From Nocardioides iriomotensis (GTDB lineage: Bacteria; Actinomycetota; Actinomycetes; Propionibacteriales; Nocardioidaceae), in contig NZ_SDPU01000020.1 in NCBI RefSeq assembly GCF_004168035.1, positions 372,001 to 436,000 on the forward strand: a DNA stretch of 64,000 nucleotides. The letters run 5' to 3'. The first letter of the stretch is position 1; every line of letters begins with the position of its first letter. The position numbers and the translations under genes are program-made. This document shows, in pieces, positions 43,542 to 52,921 of this stretch. Under the pieces are notes generated by a model that had not been told where the DNA came from, ran no database searches, and saw only the letters and a list, made by a program, of their open reading frames with translations.

Positions 43542-44950
43542 GGAGTCAGCCACGGCGTCTGCCAGCCGCCGAACCCCGCCGCCACGGCGTCGGCCTGGGC
43601 CGGACCCCACGAGCCCGGCGCGTAGGGGTGGACGGGCGGTGCGCCGTCGAGCAGCGGCTGCATCACCCGCCAGGTCTCCTCGACGGCGTCCTGCCGGGAG
43701 AAGCGGAGGCTCTGACCGCGCAGCCCGGCGTCCAGGAGGACCTCGTACGGCGTCGGGCCCTCGCCGCCCTCGGCGGCGAACTCCATGTCGAGCTCGATGG
43801 CCCCCGCGCCGCGGGGGACGTCCGCGCGACGGGCGTCGACGACGAGACGGACCCCCGTCGCGGGGTCGAGCCTGACCACCAGCTGGTTGCGCTCGAGCCG
43901 ACGCTCCCGTGGGAGGAACCCCAGGTGGGGCGGCCGCTTGAACACCACGCGCAGCTCGGTCTGGGTGGCCGGGAGCCGCTTGCCGGTCCGGATCAGGAAC
44001 GGCACGCCGGCCCAGCGCCAGTTCTGGATGTCGAGCCGCAGGGCGGCGTACGTCTCGGTCGGCGAGTCCGGCCGCACACCGTCGATCGAGGTGTAGCCGT
44101 CGTATTGCCCGCGGACGTAGTGGGCAGGGTCGGCCTCGACCACCGCGCGGAACAGCGCCACCTGCGCCTCCTTCAGCGTGACCGGGTCCCCGCGGGCGGG
44201 AGGCTCCATCGCCGCGGCGGCGACCACCTGCATGAGGTGGTTGACCACGACGTCGCGCAGGGCCCCCACCGGGTCGTAGAAGTGGCCCCGGTCCTCGACC
44301 CCGAAGTCCTCCGCCATGGTGATCTGCACACAGCTGATGTGGTCGCGGTTCCAGACCGGCTCGAGCACCTCGTTGGCGAAGCGCAGGTGCAGGATCTCGT
44401 CGAGGCCCATCTTCCCGAGGTAGTGGTCGATCCGGTACAGCTGGGACTCGTCGATGTACTGGTGCAGCTCGTCCGCGAGGGCCCGGGCGGAGGCCTGGTC
44501 GTGGCCGAAGGGCTTCTCGACGATGACCCGTGCGGACGCGGTCAGGCCGGCCTCCGCCAGGCGACCGATGACCGTGCCGAACAGGAACGGTGGGATCTCG
44601 AGGTAGAAGACGGGCCGCGCGGCCCCCTCCATCATCTTGGCGACGTGGTCGTACGTCGTGGGATCGGTGAAGTCGCCGTTGACGTACGACAGGCGTCTCG
44701 CGAACCGGGCGAAGACCGTCTCGTCGAGGTCCTCGCCGGTGCCCACGATCGACTCGCGCGCCCGCTGGACGAGCTGGTCGACGGTCCAGTCGTCGGCGGC
44801 GACCCCGAGGATCGGGCAGTCGAGCAGCCCGCGCCGTTCGAGCCGGTAGAGGGACCGGAACGTCATCACCTTCGCCAGGTCTCCGGTGATCCCGAACACC
44901 ACGAGGATGTCCGCCTTGGTGTCTTTCCCGGACACGCGGGCATCGGGCAT
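43538..44950 (-). CDS. zwf: Glucose-6-phosphate dehydrogenase
   Basis: A 470-residue first enzyme of the oxidative pentose phosphate pathway, making NADPH. Dinucleotide motif VVFGITGDLAKVMTFRSLYRL, substrate lysine VIVEKPFGHD, active-site RIDHYLGKMGL and the C-terminal WRWAGVPFLIRTGKRL are all present. The nucleotide loop has I-T where most enzymes have A-S. The start at ATG 44950 follows GGAGG. It is probably a second zwf, distinct from the opcA-linked copy usual in actinobacteria; it heads an operon with an MFS exporter. Confidence 0.94.
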   Translation of the reverse strand: MPDARVSGKDTKADILVVFGITGDLAKVMTFRSLYRLERRGLLDCPILGVAADDWTVDQLVQRARESIVGTGEDLDETVFARFARRLSYVNGDFTDPTTYDHVAKMMEGAARPVFYLEIPPFLFGTVIGRLAEAGLTASARVIVEKPFGHDQASARALADELHQYIDESQLYRIDHYLGKMGLDEILHLRFANEVLEPVWNRDHISCVQITMAEDFGVEDRGHFYDPVGALRDVVVNHLMQVVAAAAMEPPARGDPVTLKEAQVALFRAVVEADPAHYVRGQYDGYTSIDGVRPDSPTETYAALRLDIQNWRWAGVPFLIRTGKRLPATQTELRVVFKRPPHLGFLPRERRLERNQLVVRLDPATGVRLVVDARRADVPRGAGAIELDMEFAAEGGEGPTPYEVLLDAGLRGQSLRFSRQDAVEETWRVMQPLLDGAPPVHPYAPGSWGPAQADAVAAGFGGWQTPWLTP

Positions 44951-45023
44951 GGCTGCCTCCGTTTCGCAGGTGTGCACTGCTGCCCACGATGGCCCTTCGG
45001 CCCGGCCGGCGACTCGTCCGCAG

Positions 45024-45042
45024 GGGGTGATTCTGGGGTGAC
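45024..45042. promoter_or_regulatory. Tandem GGGGTGAY words upstream of zwf
   Basis: GGGGTGAT and GGGGTGAC are spaced with an 11-bp period (one helical turn) in the 220-bp divergent gap between zwf and the DUF4203-like gene. GGGGTGAT followed by GGGGT also occurs at 36952-36968 before the GH15 gene. A possible shared regulator site; weak. Confidence 0.3.
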
Positions 45043-45132
45043 GGCGCCGCGCCGGACCACCGGTCGACCGGGCCGCTCACCCGAGCCGGGCGAGGCCGCC
45101 GGGCCGACCAGGCAGCACCGTGTCGGGTCCAC

Positions 45133-45150
45133 CCGGACCGTGCGGTCCGG
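45133..45150. promoter_or_regulatory. 18-bp palindrome CCGGACCG-TG-CGGTCCGG
   Basis: A perfect 8-bp dyad with a 2-bp centre lying nine bases before the GGGAGGG ribosome-binding site of the membrane protein gene at 45171. It could be an operator or a hairpin that limits ribosome access. Confidence 0.4.
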
Positions 45151-45170
45151 CCGGTCCTGGGAGGGACGTG

Positions 45171-45731
45171 ATGTCACCAGCCGTCGTGATCGCCGTCGGT
45201 GCCGTCCTCTGCTTCGCCGGCGCGTTGTCGGTCCGGCTCGCCGTCGTCACGGCCGGGTTCGGCTTGTCCTGGCTGCTGGCGGACGTCTTCGGAGCCGCGT
45301 TCGCGACCGGTCTCCTCATCGGCCTCGCCGGCGCGGTCGTGGCTCTGGTGCTGACACTCGTGCTGGCCCACGTGGTGATGTTCTTCACCGGCGCGGTCGT
45401 GGGCGCGGTGCTGGGCGCGAAGCTCTTCGTCGTCCTCGGCGGCTCCGACCCGAGCTGGCTGCTCGCCGTCGTGTTCGTGCTGGCGGTCGGGTTCGTCTGC
45501 GGGTTCCTCGCCAGCCGCTACCAGCGCGCCTTCCTCCGTTGGGCCACGGCGTTCGCGGGCGCGGCCCTGGTGCTGTCCGGCCTGGGCCGGCTGGCGGAGG
45601 ACGACGCCGGCCTGCTGTACCGGCCGTCGGGCACGACCGAGACGGTGCTGCTGACCCTCGGGTGGCTGGTCCTCGGCGTCGCCGGCGCCCTCGTCCAGGG
45701 CGTCCTGACGCGTCGCCGCTCCGGGGACTGA
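45171..45731 (+). CDS. DUF4203/TMEM198-like membrane protein
   Basis: 186 residues, start ATG 45171 behind GGGAGGG. About seven closely spaced hydrophobic helices, with small-residue-rich segments (TGLLIGLAGAVVALVLTLVLAHVVMFF, GAVVGAVLGAKLF), suggest a TMEM198/DUF4203-type protein. There are no charged catalytic residues. It is divergent from zwf. Function unknown. Confidence 0.7.
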   Translation: MSPAVVIAVGAVLCFAGALSVRLAVVTAGFGLSWLLADVFGAAFATGLLIGLAGAVVALVLTLVLAHVVMFFTGAVVGAVLGAKLFVVLGGSDPSWLLAVVFVLAVGFVCGFLASRYQRAFLRWATAFAGAALVLSGLGRLAEDDAGLLYRPSGTTETVLLTLGWLVLGVAGALVQGVLTRRRSGD

Positions 45732-45750
45732 GGAGCGAGGATGCTGTGGG

Positions 45751-46083
45751 CTACTTGGGTGGCAGCGAGCGGGCGTAGCCGACGCCGTGCGCCACCCACT
45801 GCCCCAGCTCCTCGTCGGTCGTGACGGCCGCGTCGTCGACGCGCAGCCAGCCGTCCATCGCGCGCCCGCGCATCTCCATGCGGTGCACGTGCACGTCGTC
45901 GACGAGCTCGTCGCTGGTGGCGGGGTCGATGCGGAGCATCAGCCCGCCCTGCCCGCTGGCCGCGACGGCCATGTTGCCGCCGACCAGGAACGCCAGGCCG
46001 CCGAACATCTTCTTCTCGCTGAGTGCGGGCTCGTCCTGCACGACCGCCCGGATGCGGTCCGCGAGCTCCTCGTCGTACGCCAT
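45751..46083 (-). CDS. TfoX/Sxy N-terminal domain protein
   Basis: A 110-residue single TfoX_N domain: MAYDEELADRIRAVV, the hallmark KKMFGGLAFLVGGNM and LMLRIDP. In gamma-proteobacteria TfoX governs competence. Actinobacterial stand-alone copies like this have no demonstrated role and are sometimes found with unrelated regulators. Single gene, tail-to-tail with the membrane protein gene. Confidence 0.88.
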   Translation of the reverse strand: MAYDEELADRIRAVVQDEPALSEKKMFGGLAFLVGGNMAVAASGQGGLMLRIDPATSDELVDDVHVHRMEMRGRAMDGWLRVDDAAVTTDEELGQWVAHGVGYARSLPPK

Positions 46084-46121
46084 GGGGACACGCTAGGACG
46101 CCTCACCGACAGGTTCGCCGC

Positions 46122-46769
46122 TCAGACCAGCCCGGCGTCGTGCACGCAGATCGCGATCTGCACCCGGTTGGTGACCTCGAGCTTGGCGAACAGTCGCGAG
46201 ATGTGCGCCTTCACCGTCGGCACGCTCAGGTGCAGGTCGGCGGCGATGTCGGCGTTGCTCAGCCCGCGCGCCAGAGCCAGGGCGACGTCGCGCTCGCGGT
46301 CCGTGAGCTCGGCGAGACGGTCGCGGGCGCGGGTGGCCCGGTCGTGGCCGTCGAGGTCCTGCACCCGGGCGATGAGCTGCCGCGTGACGCTCGGCGACAG
46401 CATCGGGTCACCGGCCGCGACGCGCCGTACCGCCTCGACGATCTGCTCGGGCGGCGTGTCCTTCAGCAGGAAGCCGCTCGCGCCGGCCGCGAGCGCGCGC
46501 ACCACGTGGTCGTCGGCGTCGAAGGTGGTCAGCACCACGACCTCCGGCGGCTGCGGCTGCGCGAGCAGGCGCTCGGTGGCGTCGAGCCCGTTCATCACCG
46601 GCATCCTGATGTCCATCAGCACGACGTCCGGCCTGACCTCGCGGGCGCGGACGACGGCCTCGGCGCCGTCCGACGCCTGGGCGACGACCTCCAGGTCGGG
46701 CGCGCCGCCGAGGATCAGCGCCAGACCGGCACGCACGAGCGCGTCGTCGTCGACGAGCATCACCTTCAC
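46122..46769 (-). CDS. NarL-type response regulator (ABC-exporter linked)
   Basis: 215 residues, start GTG 46769 overlapping the kinase stop as GTGA. The receiver has VMLVDDDALVRAG, phospho-acceptor VVLMDIRMPVMNG and GFLLKDTPPE. The LuxR-type helix-turn-helix is LTDRERDVALALARGLSNADIAADLHLSVPTVKAHI. With the kinase and the divergent ABC exporter it forms a four-gene system common in actinobacteria, in which the regulator usually controls the exporter. Confidence 0.93.
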   Translation of the reverse strand: MKVMLVDDDALVRAGLALILGGAPDLEVVAQASDGAEAVVRAREVRPDVVLMDIRMPVMNGLDATERLLAQPQPPEVVVLTTFDADDHVVRALAAGASGFLLKDTPPEQIVEAVRRVAAGDPMLSPSVTRQLIARVQDLDGHDRATRARDRLAELTDRERDVALALARGLSNADIAADLHLSVPTVKAHISRLFAKLEVTNRVQIAICVHDAGLV

Positions 46770-47941
46770 CGCTGCCACGGCAGCCACACCTCCAGCACGA
46801 ACCGGCCGTCCTGCACCCGCCACCGCAGCGTGCCACCCGCCAGCTCGGCGCGCTCGGCCAGGCCCACCAGGCCGAACCCCGGCTCGCCGCGCCGCCGGTG
46901 GCCGGGCGGCAGCGGGTTGTCCAGCCGCACCGAGACGCCGCTGTCGCGGTCGCCGGTGACGCGCACCGCGACGTGGGCGGCGCCGGCGTGCTTGCGCACG
47001 TTGGTCAGCCCCTCCTGGACGACCCGGTAGACGGTGCGGCCGACCTGCTCGGGAAGGTCGGCGTCGCCGGTCACGTCGACGGCGAGCTCGACGACCGTGC
47101 CCGACGCGACCGCCTCCGCGACGAGGGACGGCACGTCCCGCAGGGTCGGCTGCGGCTGGTCCGGGGCCGGGTCGCCGTCCGTGCCGCGCAGCACGCCGAG
47201 GAGGGAGCGCAGCTCGACCATCGCCTGGTGCGCGTTGTCCTGGATCACCCGGGCGCTGGCGGCGACCTGCCCGCGGTCGAGGTCCTGCCGGTAGGCGAGC
47301 GCGCCCGCGTGCATCGTCACCAGCGAGATCCGGTGGCCGAGCACGTCGTGCATCTCGCGGGCGATGCGTTCGCGCTCGGTCGCGCGCGCCTGCCCGACCC
47401 GGAGCGCCTGCTCGGTCTCCGCCCGCAGGGCCCGCTCGCGCAGCGTCCAGAGCAGCTCGCGTCGGGAGCCGATGTACATGCCGAACGCCATCATCGCCGC
47501 GATCACCGCGACGTTGATGCCGGTCGAGACCCACCGCGGTGCGGGGTTGTCGATCTGCTGGACCGCCGCGAAGATCTCGACGGACAGCCAGTTGGCCAGC
47601 GCGACGGCGACGATCTGCGCGTACCTGCGCCGGGTGGCGAGCGAGACCGCGGCCAGGGTCGCCGGCCCCGCGGCCGAACCCGAGAAGGCGCTGACCCAGG
47701 CCAGCGAGAAGGCGGTGCTGAACGGGTACCGCCGGCGCAGCAGCACGACCCCGAAGCTCACCACGCCGACCAGCAGGTCGACCCAGAACAGGGCACGCGC
47801 CTCCTGCCACTGGCGCTGGGCGACCGAGCTCCACACGACCGCGGAGATGACCACGGAGAGGCCGAGCCGCCAGGCGTGGGACCAGACCGTGAGGGGCGGC
47901 TGCCAGGGCGCGCTCGGGTCCGGTCGGTGCACGACGTCCAC
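46766..47941 (-). CDS. NarL-type sensor histidine kinase (ABC-exporter linked)
   Basis: 391 residues. About five membrane helices lie in residues 20-165, then a linker coiled coil and HisKA_3 with His in RERIAREMHDVLGHRISLV. The HATPase has QEGLTNVRKHAGAAHV and GFGLVGLAERAELAGG. It is divergent, across 131 bp with a palindrome, from the ABC ATPase and permease genes. It probably senses an envelope-active or lipophilic compound. Confidence 0.92.
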   Translation of the reverse strand: MDVVHRPDPSAPWQPPLTVWSHAWRLGLSVVISAVVWSSVAQRQWQEARALFWVDLLVGVVSFGVVLLRRRYPFSTAFSLAWVSAFSGSAAGPATLAAVSLATRRRYAQIVAVALANWLSVEIFAAVQQIDNPAPRWVSTGINVAVIAAMMAFGMYIGSRRELLWTLRERALRAETEQALRVGQARATERERIAREMHDVLGHRISLVTMHAGALAYRQDLDRGQVAASARVIQDNAHQAMVELRSLLGVLRGTDGDPAPDQPQPTLRDVPSLVAEAVASGTVVELAVDVTGDADLPEQVGRTVYRVVQEGLTNVRKHAGAAHVAVRVTGDRDSGVSVRLDNPLPPGHRRRGEPGFGLVGLAERAELAGGTLRWRVQDGRFVLEVWLPWQR

Positions 47942-47953
47942 CCTAGGGAGGAC

Positions 47954-47968
47954 GTCGGCCCGGCCGAC
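47954..47968. promoter_or_regulatory. Palindrome GTCGGCCCGGCCGAC in the kinase/ABC divergent promoter
   Basis: A perfect 7-1-7 dyad 12 bp upstream of the kinase start and about 105 bp upstream of the ABC ATPase start. It is a candidate site for the adjacent NarL-type regulator. GC-only dyads arise easily in such DNA, so confidence is moderate. Confidence 0.4.
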
Positions 47969-48072
47969 ACCGCCGGAGGTCTCGCCCGCCGTACCCGGAC
48001 CCCTACTTTCGTCGGCGCACCGCAGCCCTCGGACCGATGCGTCCGGGCCGCCGGAGACGAGAGGGTGGAGCC

Positions 48073-48968
<896 letters not shown>

Positions 48969-48972
<4 letters not shown>

Positions 48973-49814
48973 GCGCCGCCGCGACCCCCGCCCCCACGTC
49001 GCACCCCACGGACGGCCCGCTGCGCACGCTCGACGTGTCCGGCACCAAGCCGATCCCGTTCGTCCGGCAGGTCGGCGTCGAGCTCCGCAAGATGGTCGAC
49101 ACCCGTGCCGGCCTCTGGCTGATGGTCACCATCGCGGTGATGACCGCCCTGTTCGTCGTGCTGCTGTTCATCTTCGGGGACAACGGCGAGACCGACCAGC
49201 GCACGTTCGTCAACTTCCTCGGGACGACGTCGACGCCGCAGGGATTCCTGCTCCCCGTCCTCGGGATCCTGCTCGTGACCAGCGAGTGGAGCCAGCGCAC
49301 CGTGCTGGTGACGTTCACGCTCACGCCGCGACGCGGGTTCGTGATCGCCGCGAAGACGGTGGCGGCGCTGGTCATCGGTCTCGCCGCACTGGTCCTGGCT
49401 ATGGCCTTCGCGGCCGTGGCGGCCGTGGCCGCCGACGCGCCCGGCGCGTTCGACGGGTTCGGTGTGGACGACGTCGCGAAGTTCGGCCTGCTGCAGTCGC
49501 TCGGCGTCCTCCAGGGTCTCGCCTTCGGTCTGCTGTTCCTCAACTCCGCCGTCGCGATCGTCGTGTTCTTCGTCGTGCCGATCGTGTTCAACGTGCTGGT
49601 GAACCTGATCTCGTGGCTGCGCGACGCCGCCCCGTGGATCGACCTGGCCACCGCGCAGCAGCCGCTGATCGGTGTCGACACCCAGACCGGGCTGCCGGTC
49701 GACGTCGCGCTCGGCGCGGAGCAGTGGCTGCACCTCGCGACGGCCACCACCATCTGGATCGTCGTGCCGATCGCCATCGGCATGTGGCGCATCCTGCGCT
49801 CCGAGGCGAAGTAG
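48969..49814 (+). CDS. ABC exporter permease (ABC-2 type)
   Basis: 281 residues with six membrane helices. The N-terminal cytoplasmic stretch is followed by PFVRQVGVELRKMVDTRAGLWLM, a typical ABC-2 permease opening, and then GILLVTSEWSQRTVLVTFTLTPRR, the conserved coupling region. It is coupled to the ATPase. A long inverted repeat (49835-49887) follows. Confidence 0.88.
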
Positions 49815-49834
49815 CCCGGAGCGGCACCCACGAG

Positions 49835-49887
49835 GGGCCGCGCGGCGACCGGCGGGTACGGGGGACCAGCCGGCCGGCGCGCGGCCC
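49835..49887. terminator. Possible terminator of the ABC operon
   Basis: GGGCCGCGCG (49835-49844) and CGCGCGGCCC (49878-49887) form a perfect 10-bp stem around a 33-nt GC-rich loop that can pair further (CCGGC/GCCGG). It lies between the ABC permease and rph. No T-tract. Confidence 0.4.
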
Positions 49888-49926
49888 TGTCGTCTCGCAC
49901 CACCCGGCCGTCACTAGGCTCGGCGC

Positions 49927-50646
49927 ATGACACGTGCCGACGGCCGCCAGAACGACGAGCTCCGCCCGATCACGATCACGCGCGGCTGGCTCGACCACGC
50001 CGCGGGGTCCGTGCTGGTGGAGTTCGGCCGCACCCGCGTCCTCTGCGCGGCGTCCGCGACCGAGGGCGTGCCCCGCTGGCGCAAGGGCTCCGGGCTCGGC
50101 TGGGTGACCGCGGAGTACGCCATGCTCCCGGCCTCGACCAACACCCGCTCCGACCGCGAGTCGGTCAAGGGCCGCATCGGCGGGCGCACCCACGAGATCT
50201 CTCGGCTGATCGGGCGGTCGCTCCGTGCGGTCATCGACTACAAGGCGCTCGGGGAGAACACCATCGTCCTCGACTGCGACGTGCTGCAGGCCGACGGCGG
50301 CACCCGCACCGCCGCGATCACCGGGGCGTACGTCGCCCTCGCCGACGCCGTCGCCCACCTCAAGGGCCGGGGCGCCCTCACCGGCGACCCCCTGCTCGGC
50401 TCCGTGGCGGCGGTCTCGGTCGGCATCATCGACGGCGAGCCGCGGCTCGACCTGCCCTACGAGGAGGACGTGCGCGCCGAGACCGACATGAACGTCGTCA
50501 TGACCGGCGACGGCAGGTACATCGAGGTCCAGGGCACCGCCGAGGGCGCCCCCTTCGACCGCCCGCTCCTCGACGGGCTGCTCGGTCTCGCCGAGAAGGG
50601 CTGCGCCGACCTGACCGCGATCCAGCGCACGGCGCTCGCCGGATGA
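49927..50646 (+). CDS. rph: Ribonuclease PH
   Basis: A 239-residue phosphorolytic 3'-5' exoribonuclease trimming tRNA 3' ends. It has [19 protein letters not shown], phosphate-site Arg residues in [33 protein letters not shown], and [20 protein letters not shown] and [11 protein letters not shown]. It resumes the conserved block after the 20-kb insertion (Rv1340 position) and overlaps rdgB as ATGA. Confidence 0.96.
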   Translation: MTRADGRQNDELRPITITRGWLDHAAGSVLVEFGRTRVLCAASATEGVPRWRKGSGLGWVTAEYAMLPASTNTRSDRESVKGRIGGRTHEISRLIGRSLRAVIDYKALGENTIVLDCDVLQADGGTRTAAITGAYVALADAVAHLKGRGALTGDPLLGSVAAVSVGIIDGEPRLDLPYEEDVRAETDMNVVMTGDGRYIEVQGTAEGAPFDRPLLDGLLGLAEKGCADLTAIQRTALAG

Positions 50647-51296
50647 CCGACGGCGACCAGCGGGTCCAGGTCTTCGTGGCGTCCCGCAACGCGAAGAAGA
50701 TCGCCGAGATGCAGCGCCTGCTCGAGCAGCACGTGCCCGACATCCAGGTGCTCGGTCTCGACGACGTCGCGCCCTACGACGAGCCGGCGGAGACCGAGCC
50801 GACGTTCGAGGGCAACGCGCTGATCAAGGTCCGCGCCGGCGTCGCGGCGACCGGCCTACCGTCGATCGCCGACGACTCCGGCCTCTGCGTGGACGCGCTC
50901 AACGGCATGCCCGGCGTGCTGTCCGCCCGCTGGGCCGGCACGGCCAAGGACGACGCCGCCAACAACGACCTCCTGCTGCAGCAGCTCGAGGACGTGCCCG
51001 ACGAGCGACGCGGCGCGCACTTCACCTGCGCGGTCGCCTTCGGCTACCCGGTCGGGGCCGGCGGGATCTCCGAGCACGTCGTCCACGGCGAGATGCGCGG
51101 CCGGGTGATCCGCGAGCTGCGCGGCGACGGCGGGTTCGGGTACGACGTCCTCTTCGTCGCCGACGACACGGTGGCGGGGGGCGACTGCCACACGTCCGCG
51201 GAGCTCGACCCCGATGCCAAGGACGCCATCTCCCACCGCGGCAAGGCGCTGCGTGCGATCGCGCCCGTGGTCGCCGACGTGCTCACGGGGCTGTGA
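50643..51296 (+). CDS. rdgB: XTP/dITP diphosphatase (RdgB/HAM1)
   Basis: A 217-residue house-cleaning nucleotide pyrophosphatase removing inosine and xanthosine triphosphates. Motifs are [52 protein letters not shown] and the C-terminal [11 protein letters not shown]. The position after rph is conserved. It is coupled to the nucleosidase gene by GTGA, forming an rph-rdgB-nucleosidase operon for nucleotide and RNA clean-up. Confidence 0.95.
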   Translation: MTDGDQRVQVFVASRNAKKIAEMQRLLEQHVPDIQVLGLDDVAPYDEPAETEPTFEGNALIKVRAGVAATGLPSIADDSGLCVDALNGMPGVLSARWAGTAKDDAANNDLLLQQLEDVPDERRGAHFTCAVAFGYPVGAGGISEHVVHGEMRGRVIRELRGDGGFGYDVLFVADDTVAGGDCHTSAELDPDAKDAISHRGKALRAIAPVVADVLTGL

Positions 51297-51835
51297 CGGT
51301 CCTCGTCGTCACGGCCACCGAGGCCGAGGCCGCCCACGTCCTCGCCGGGTTCGACGTGGTCGTCACCGGCCTCGGCAAGACCGCCGCGGCCGTCGCCACG
51401 ACCTGCGCGCTGCTCGAGCGTGACCGCGCCGGCCTGACCGTCGTCAACATCGGCACCGCCGGCGCGCTCCGGCCCGGTGTCGAGGGGCTGCACGAGGTCG
51501 GCACCGTGCTCAACCACGACATCAGCGCCGCCGCGATCCGGGCGCTCGGCTACGACCCCGAGGACGAGCTGGAGATCGGCCCGTCGGCGGTCGTGCTCGC
51601 CTCCGGCGACGTCTTCGTCAGCGACCCCGCGGTCCGTGACGCGCTGGCCGCGCGGGCCCACCTCGTCGACATGGAGGGCTACGCCGTGGCCTACGCGTGC
51701 CGGCGGCTCGCCGTACCCGTGCGGCTGGTCAAGCACGTCTCCGACGCTGCCGACGAGTCCGCGCTCGACTGGCCGGCGATGATCGAGCGCAGCGCCCGCG
51801 CGCTCGGGGCGTGGCTGGCTCAGGCGCCCGGGTAG
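51293..51835 (+). CDS. Purine nucleosidase / phosphorylase-superfamily protein (MTAN-like)
   Basis: A 180-residue protein, short for the family (~230). It has the PNP/UDP superfamily fold: VVTGLGKTAAAVATTCAL, VNIGTAGALRPG, DMEGYAVAYACRRLAVPVRLVKHVSD (Glu of the ME(G) motif binding ribose) and the SDAADESAL acid region. It probably cleaves 5'-methylthioadenosine, S-adenosylhomocysteine or a related nucleoside. GTG start overlapping rdgB; the 3' end overlaps the convergent GNAT gene by 16 bp. Confidence 0.85.
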   Translation: MTVLVVTATEAEAAHVLAGFDVVVTGLGKTAAAVATTCALLERDRAGLTVVNIGTAGALRPGVEGLHEVGTVLNHDISAAAIRALGYDPEDELEIGPSAVVLASGDVFVSDPAVRDALAARAHLVDMEGYAVAYACRRLAVPVRLVKHVSDAADESALDWPAMIERSARALGAWLAQAPG

Positions 51836-52221
51836 ATCCGGAAGCCCGACATCCGCTTGTGCTCGAACTCCGCGTAGAACCCCTGCGCGGAGTCGGTGAT
51901 CAGGTCCATCCGCTTGGTGCCGGTGGCCTGGAACGTCGCCGTCACCAGCAGCCGCGCGATCCCGCGCCGGCGGTGCTCGGGGTGCACCGCCACGAACGAC
52001 AGGTGGGACTGCAGCACCCCGTCACCCAGCGCCTGCGCCCAGCCGACGAGTGAGCCCTCGGCCACCGCGACGTACGCCGCCGCGCCCTGCGCCGTGCACA
52101 CCTGCCGGACGACGGCGGGGTCGGTGAGCGAGGGCCACTGGACGGTCGTCGACAGCCGGGCGATCCCGGCGGCGTCGCCGTCCTCGAACGGCCGGATATC
52201 CACGGTGCTCACGACTCGCAC
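51820..52221 (-). CDS. GNAT family N-acetyltransferase
   Basis: A 133-residue single-domain acetyltransferase. The N-terminal DIRPFEDGDAAGIARL is followed by the acetyl-CoA site FVAVHPEHRRRGIARLLV (about residues 74-91) and the C-terminal GFYAEFEHKRMSGFRIY. The acceptor is unknown. It sits between the nucleosidase (tail-to-tail) and the tRNA gene (same strand, 39 bp upstream of it). Confidence 0.87.
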   Translation of the reverse strand: MRVVSTVDIRPFEDGDAAGIARLSTTVQWPSLTDPAVVRQVCTAQGAAAYVAVAEGSLVGWAQALGDGVLQSHLSFVAVHPEHRRRGIARLLVTATFQATGTKRMDLITDSAQGFYAEFEHKRMSGFRIYPGA

Positions 52222-52260
52222 CCTAGGTCACGACGCCCGACCCACCCCGGCGTCGACGGC

Positions 52261-52338
52261 TGGTGCGCCCGGCGAGACTCGAACTCGCACTGCGCAGGAC
52301 CTAAACCTGCTGCCTCCTGCCAATTGGGCTACGGGCGC
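52261..52338 (-). tRNA. tRNA with UAG anticodon (tRNA-Leu by anticodon) but a short variable loop
   Basis: A 78-nt cloverleaf with encoded CCA. Acceptor GCGCCCG/CGGGCGC is a perfect 7-bp stem with discriminator A; the D-arm GCC...GGC has an enlarged loop of 12 nt. Anticodon stem GCAGG/CCTGC encloses TTTAGGT, giving anticodon UAG; the variable loop is GCAGT (5 nt); the T-arm GCGAG/CTCGC has TTCGAGT. UAG reads CUA/CUG, so leucine by code. Bacterial leucine tRNAs normally have a long class II variable arm, absent here. The identity is therefore open. Confidence 0.85.
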
Positions 52339-52398
52339 GCCCGGCCAGTGTAGGGAGCGAGCGCCCGCTCCCTGCACTCCCGGCGCGCGACCCGTCGG

Positions 52399-52875
52399 TC
52401 AGGACGCGAGCCCGAGGTCCTTGCGCAGCTTGGCGACGTGCCCGGTCGCCTTGACGTTGTACTGCGCGACCTCGACCCTGCCGTCCTCGCCGATGACCAG
52501 TGTCGAGCGGATCACGCCCTCGACGACCTTGCCGTAGAGCTTCTTCTCGCCGTACGCGCCCCAGGCCTTCATGACCTTCTTGTCCGCGTCGGAGAGCAGG
52601 GTGATGGTGAGGCCGTCGCGCTCGCGGAACTTCGCCAGCTTCTCGGGCTTGTCGGGGGAGACGCCGAGCACCTCGTAGCCGGAGGCGTGCAGCGAGTCGA
52701 GGGAGTCGGTGAAGTCGCAGGCCTGCTTGGTGCACCCCGGGGTCATCGCGGCCGGGTAGAAGTACACGATCACCTTCTTGCCCTGGAGGTCCGACAGGGT
52801 GACCGTCTCGCCGGTGTCGGTCGGCAGCGTGAAGTCGGGGGCGCGGTCGCCCGGCTCGAGGCGGGTCTGGGGCAT
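52399..52875 (-). CDS. bcp: Thiol peroxidase Bcp (PrxQ family)
   Basis: A 158-residue thioredoxin-dependent peroxiredoxin. Peroxidatic Cys48 and resolving Cys53 lie in AAMTPGCTKQACDF, the five-residue spacing of atypical 2-Cys PrxQ. GDRAPDFTLPTDTG, GVSPDKPEKLAKF and R117 in GVIRSTLVIGEDG also fit. It reduces H2O2 and organic hydroperoxides. It is divergent from the metal transporter operon across 127 bp with a Nur-like palindrome, which might also affect it. Confidence 0.94.
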   Translation of the reverse strand: MPQTRLEPGDRAPDFTLPTDTGETVTLSDLQGKKVIVYFYPAAMTPGCTKQACDFTDSLDSLHASGYEVLGVSPDKPEKLAKFRERDGLTITLLSDADKKVMKAWGAYGEKKLYGKVVEGVIRSTLVIGEDGRVEVAQYNVKATGHVAKLRKDLGLAS

Positions 52876-52921
52876 CGTCGGTACCTCTCCGTTCGCACAG
52901 GAACCATCTGCCCAGGTGGCT

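Noticed and set aside
52261-52338. Amber suppressor tRNA
   Set aside because: The anticodon is UAG (reads CUA/CUG), not CUA, so it would not pair with UAG stop codons.
52200-52400. Integrated element at the tRNA gene
   Set aside because: No integrase, direct repeat of the tRNA 3' end or phage-like genes are visible on either side.
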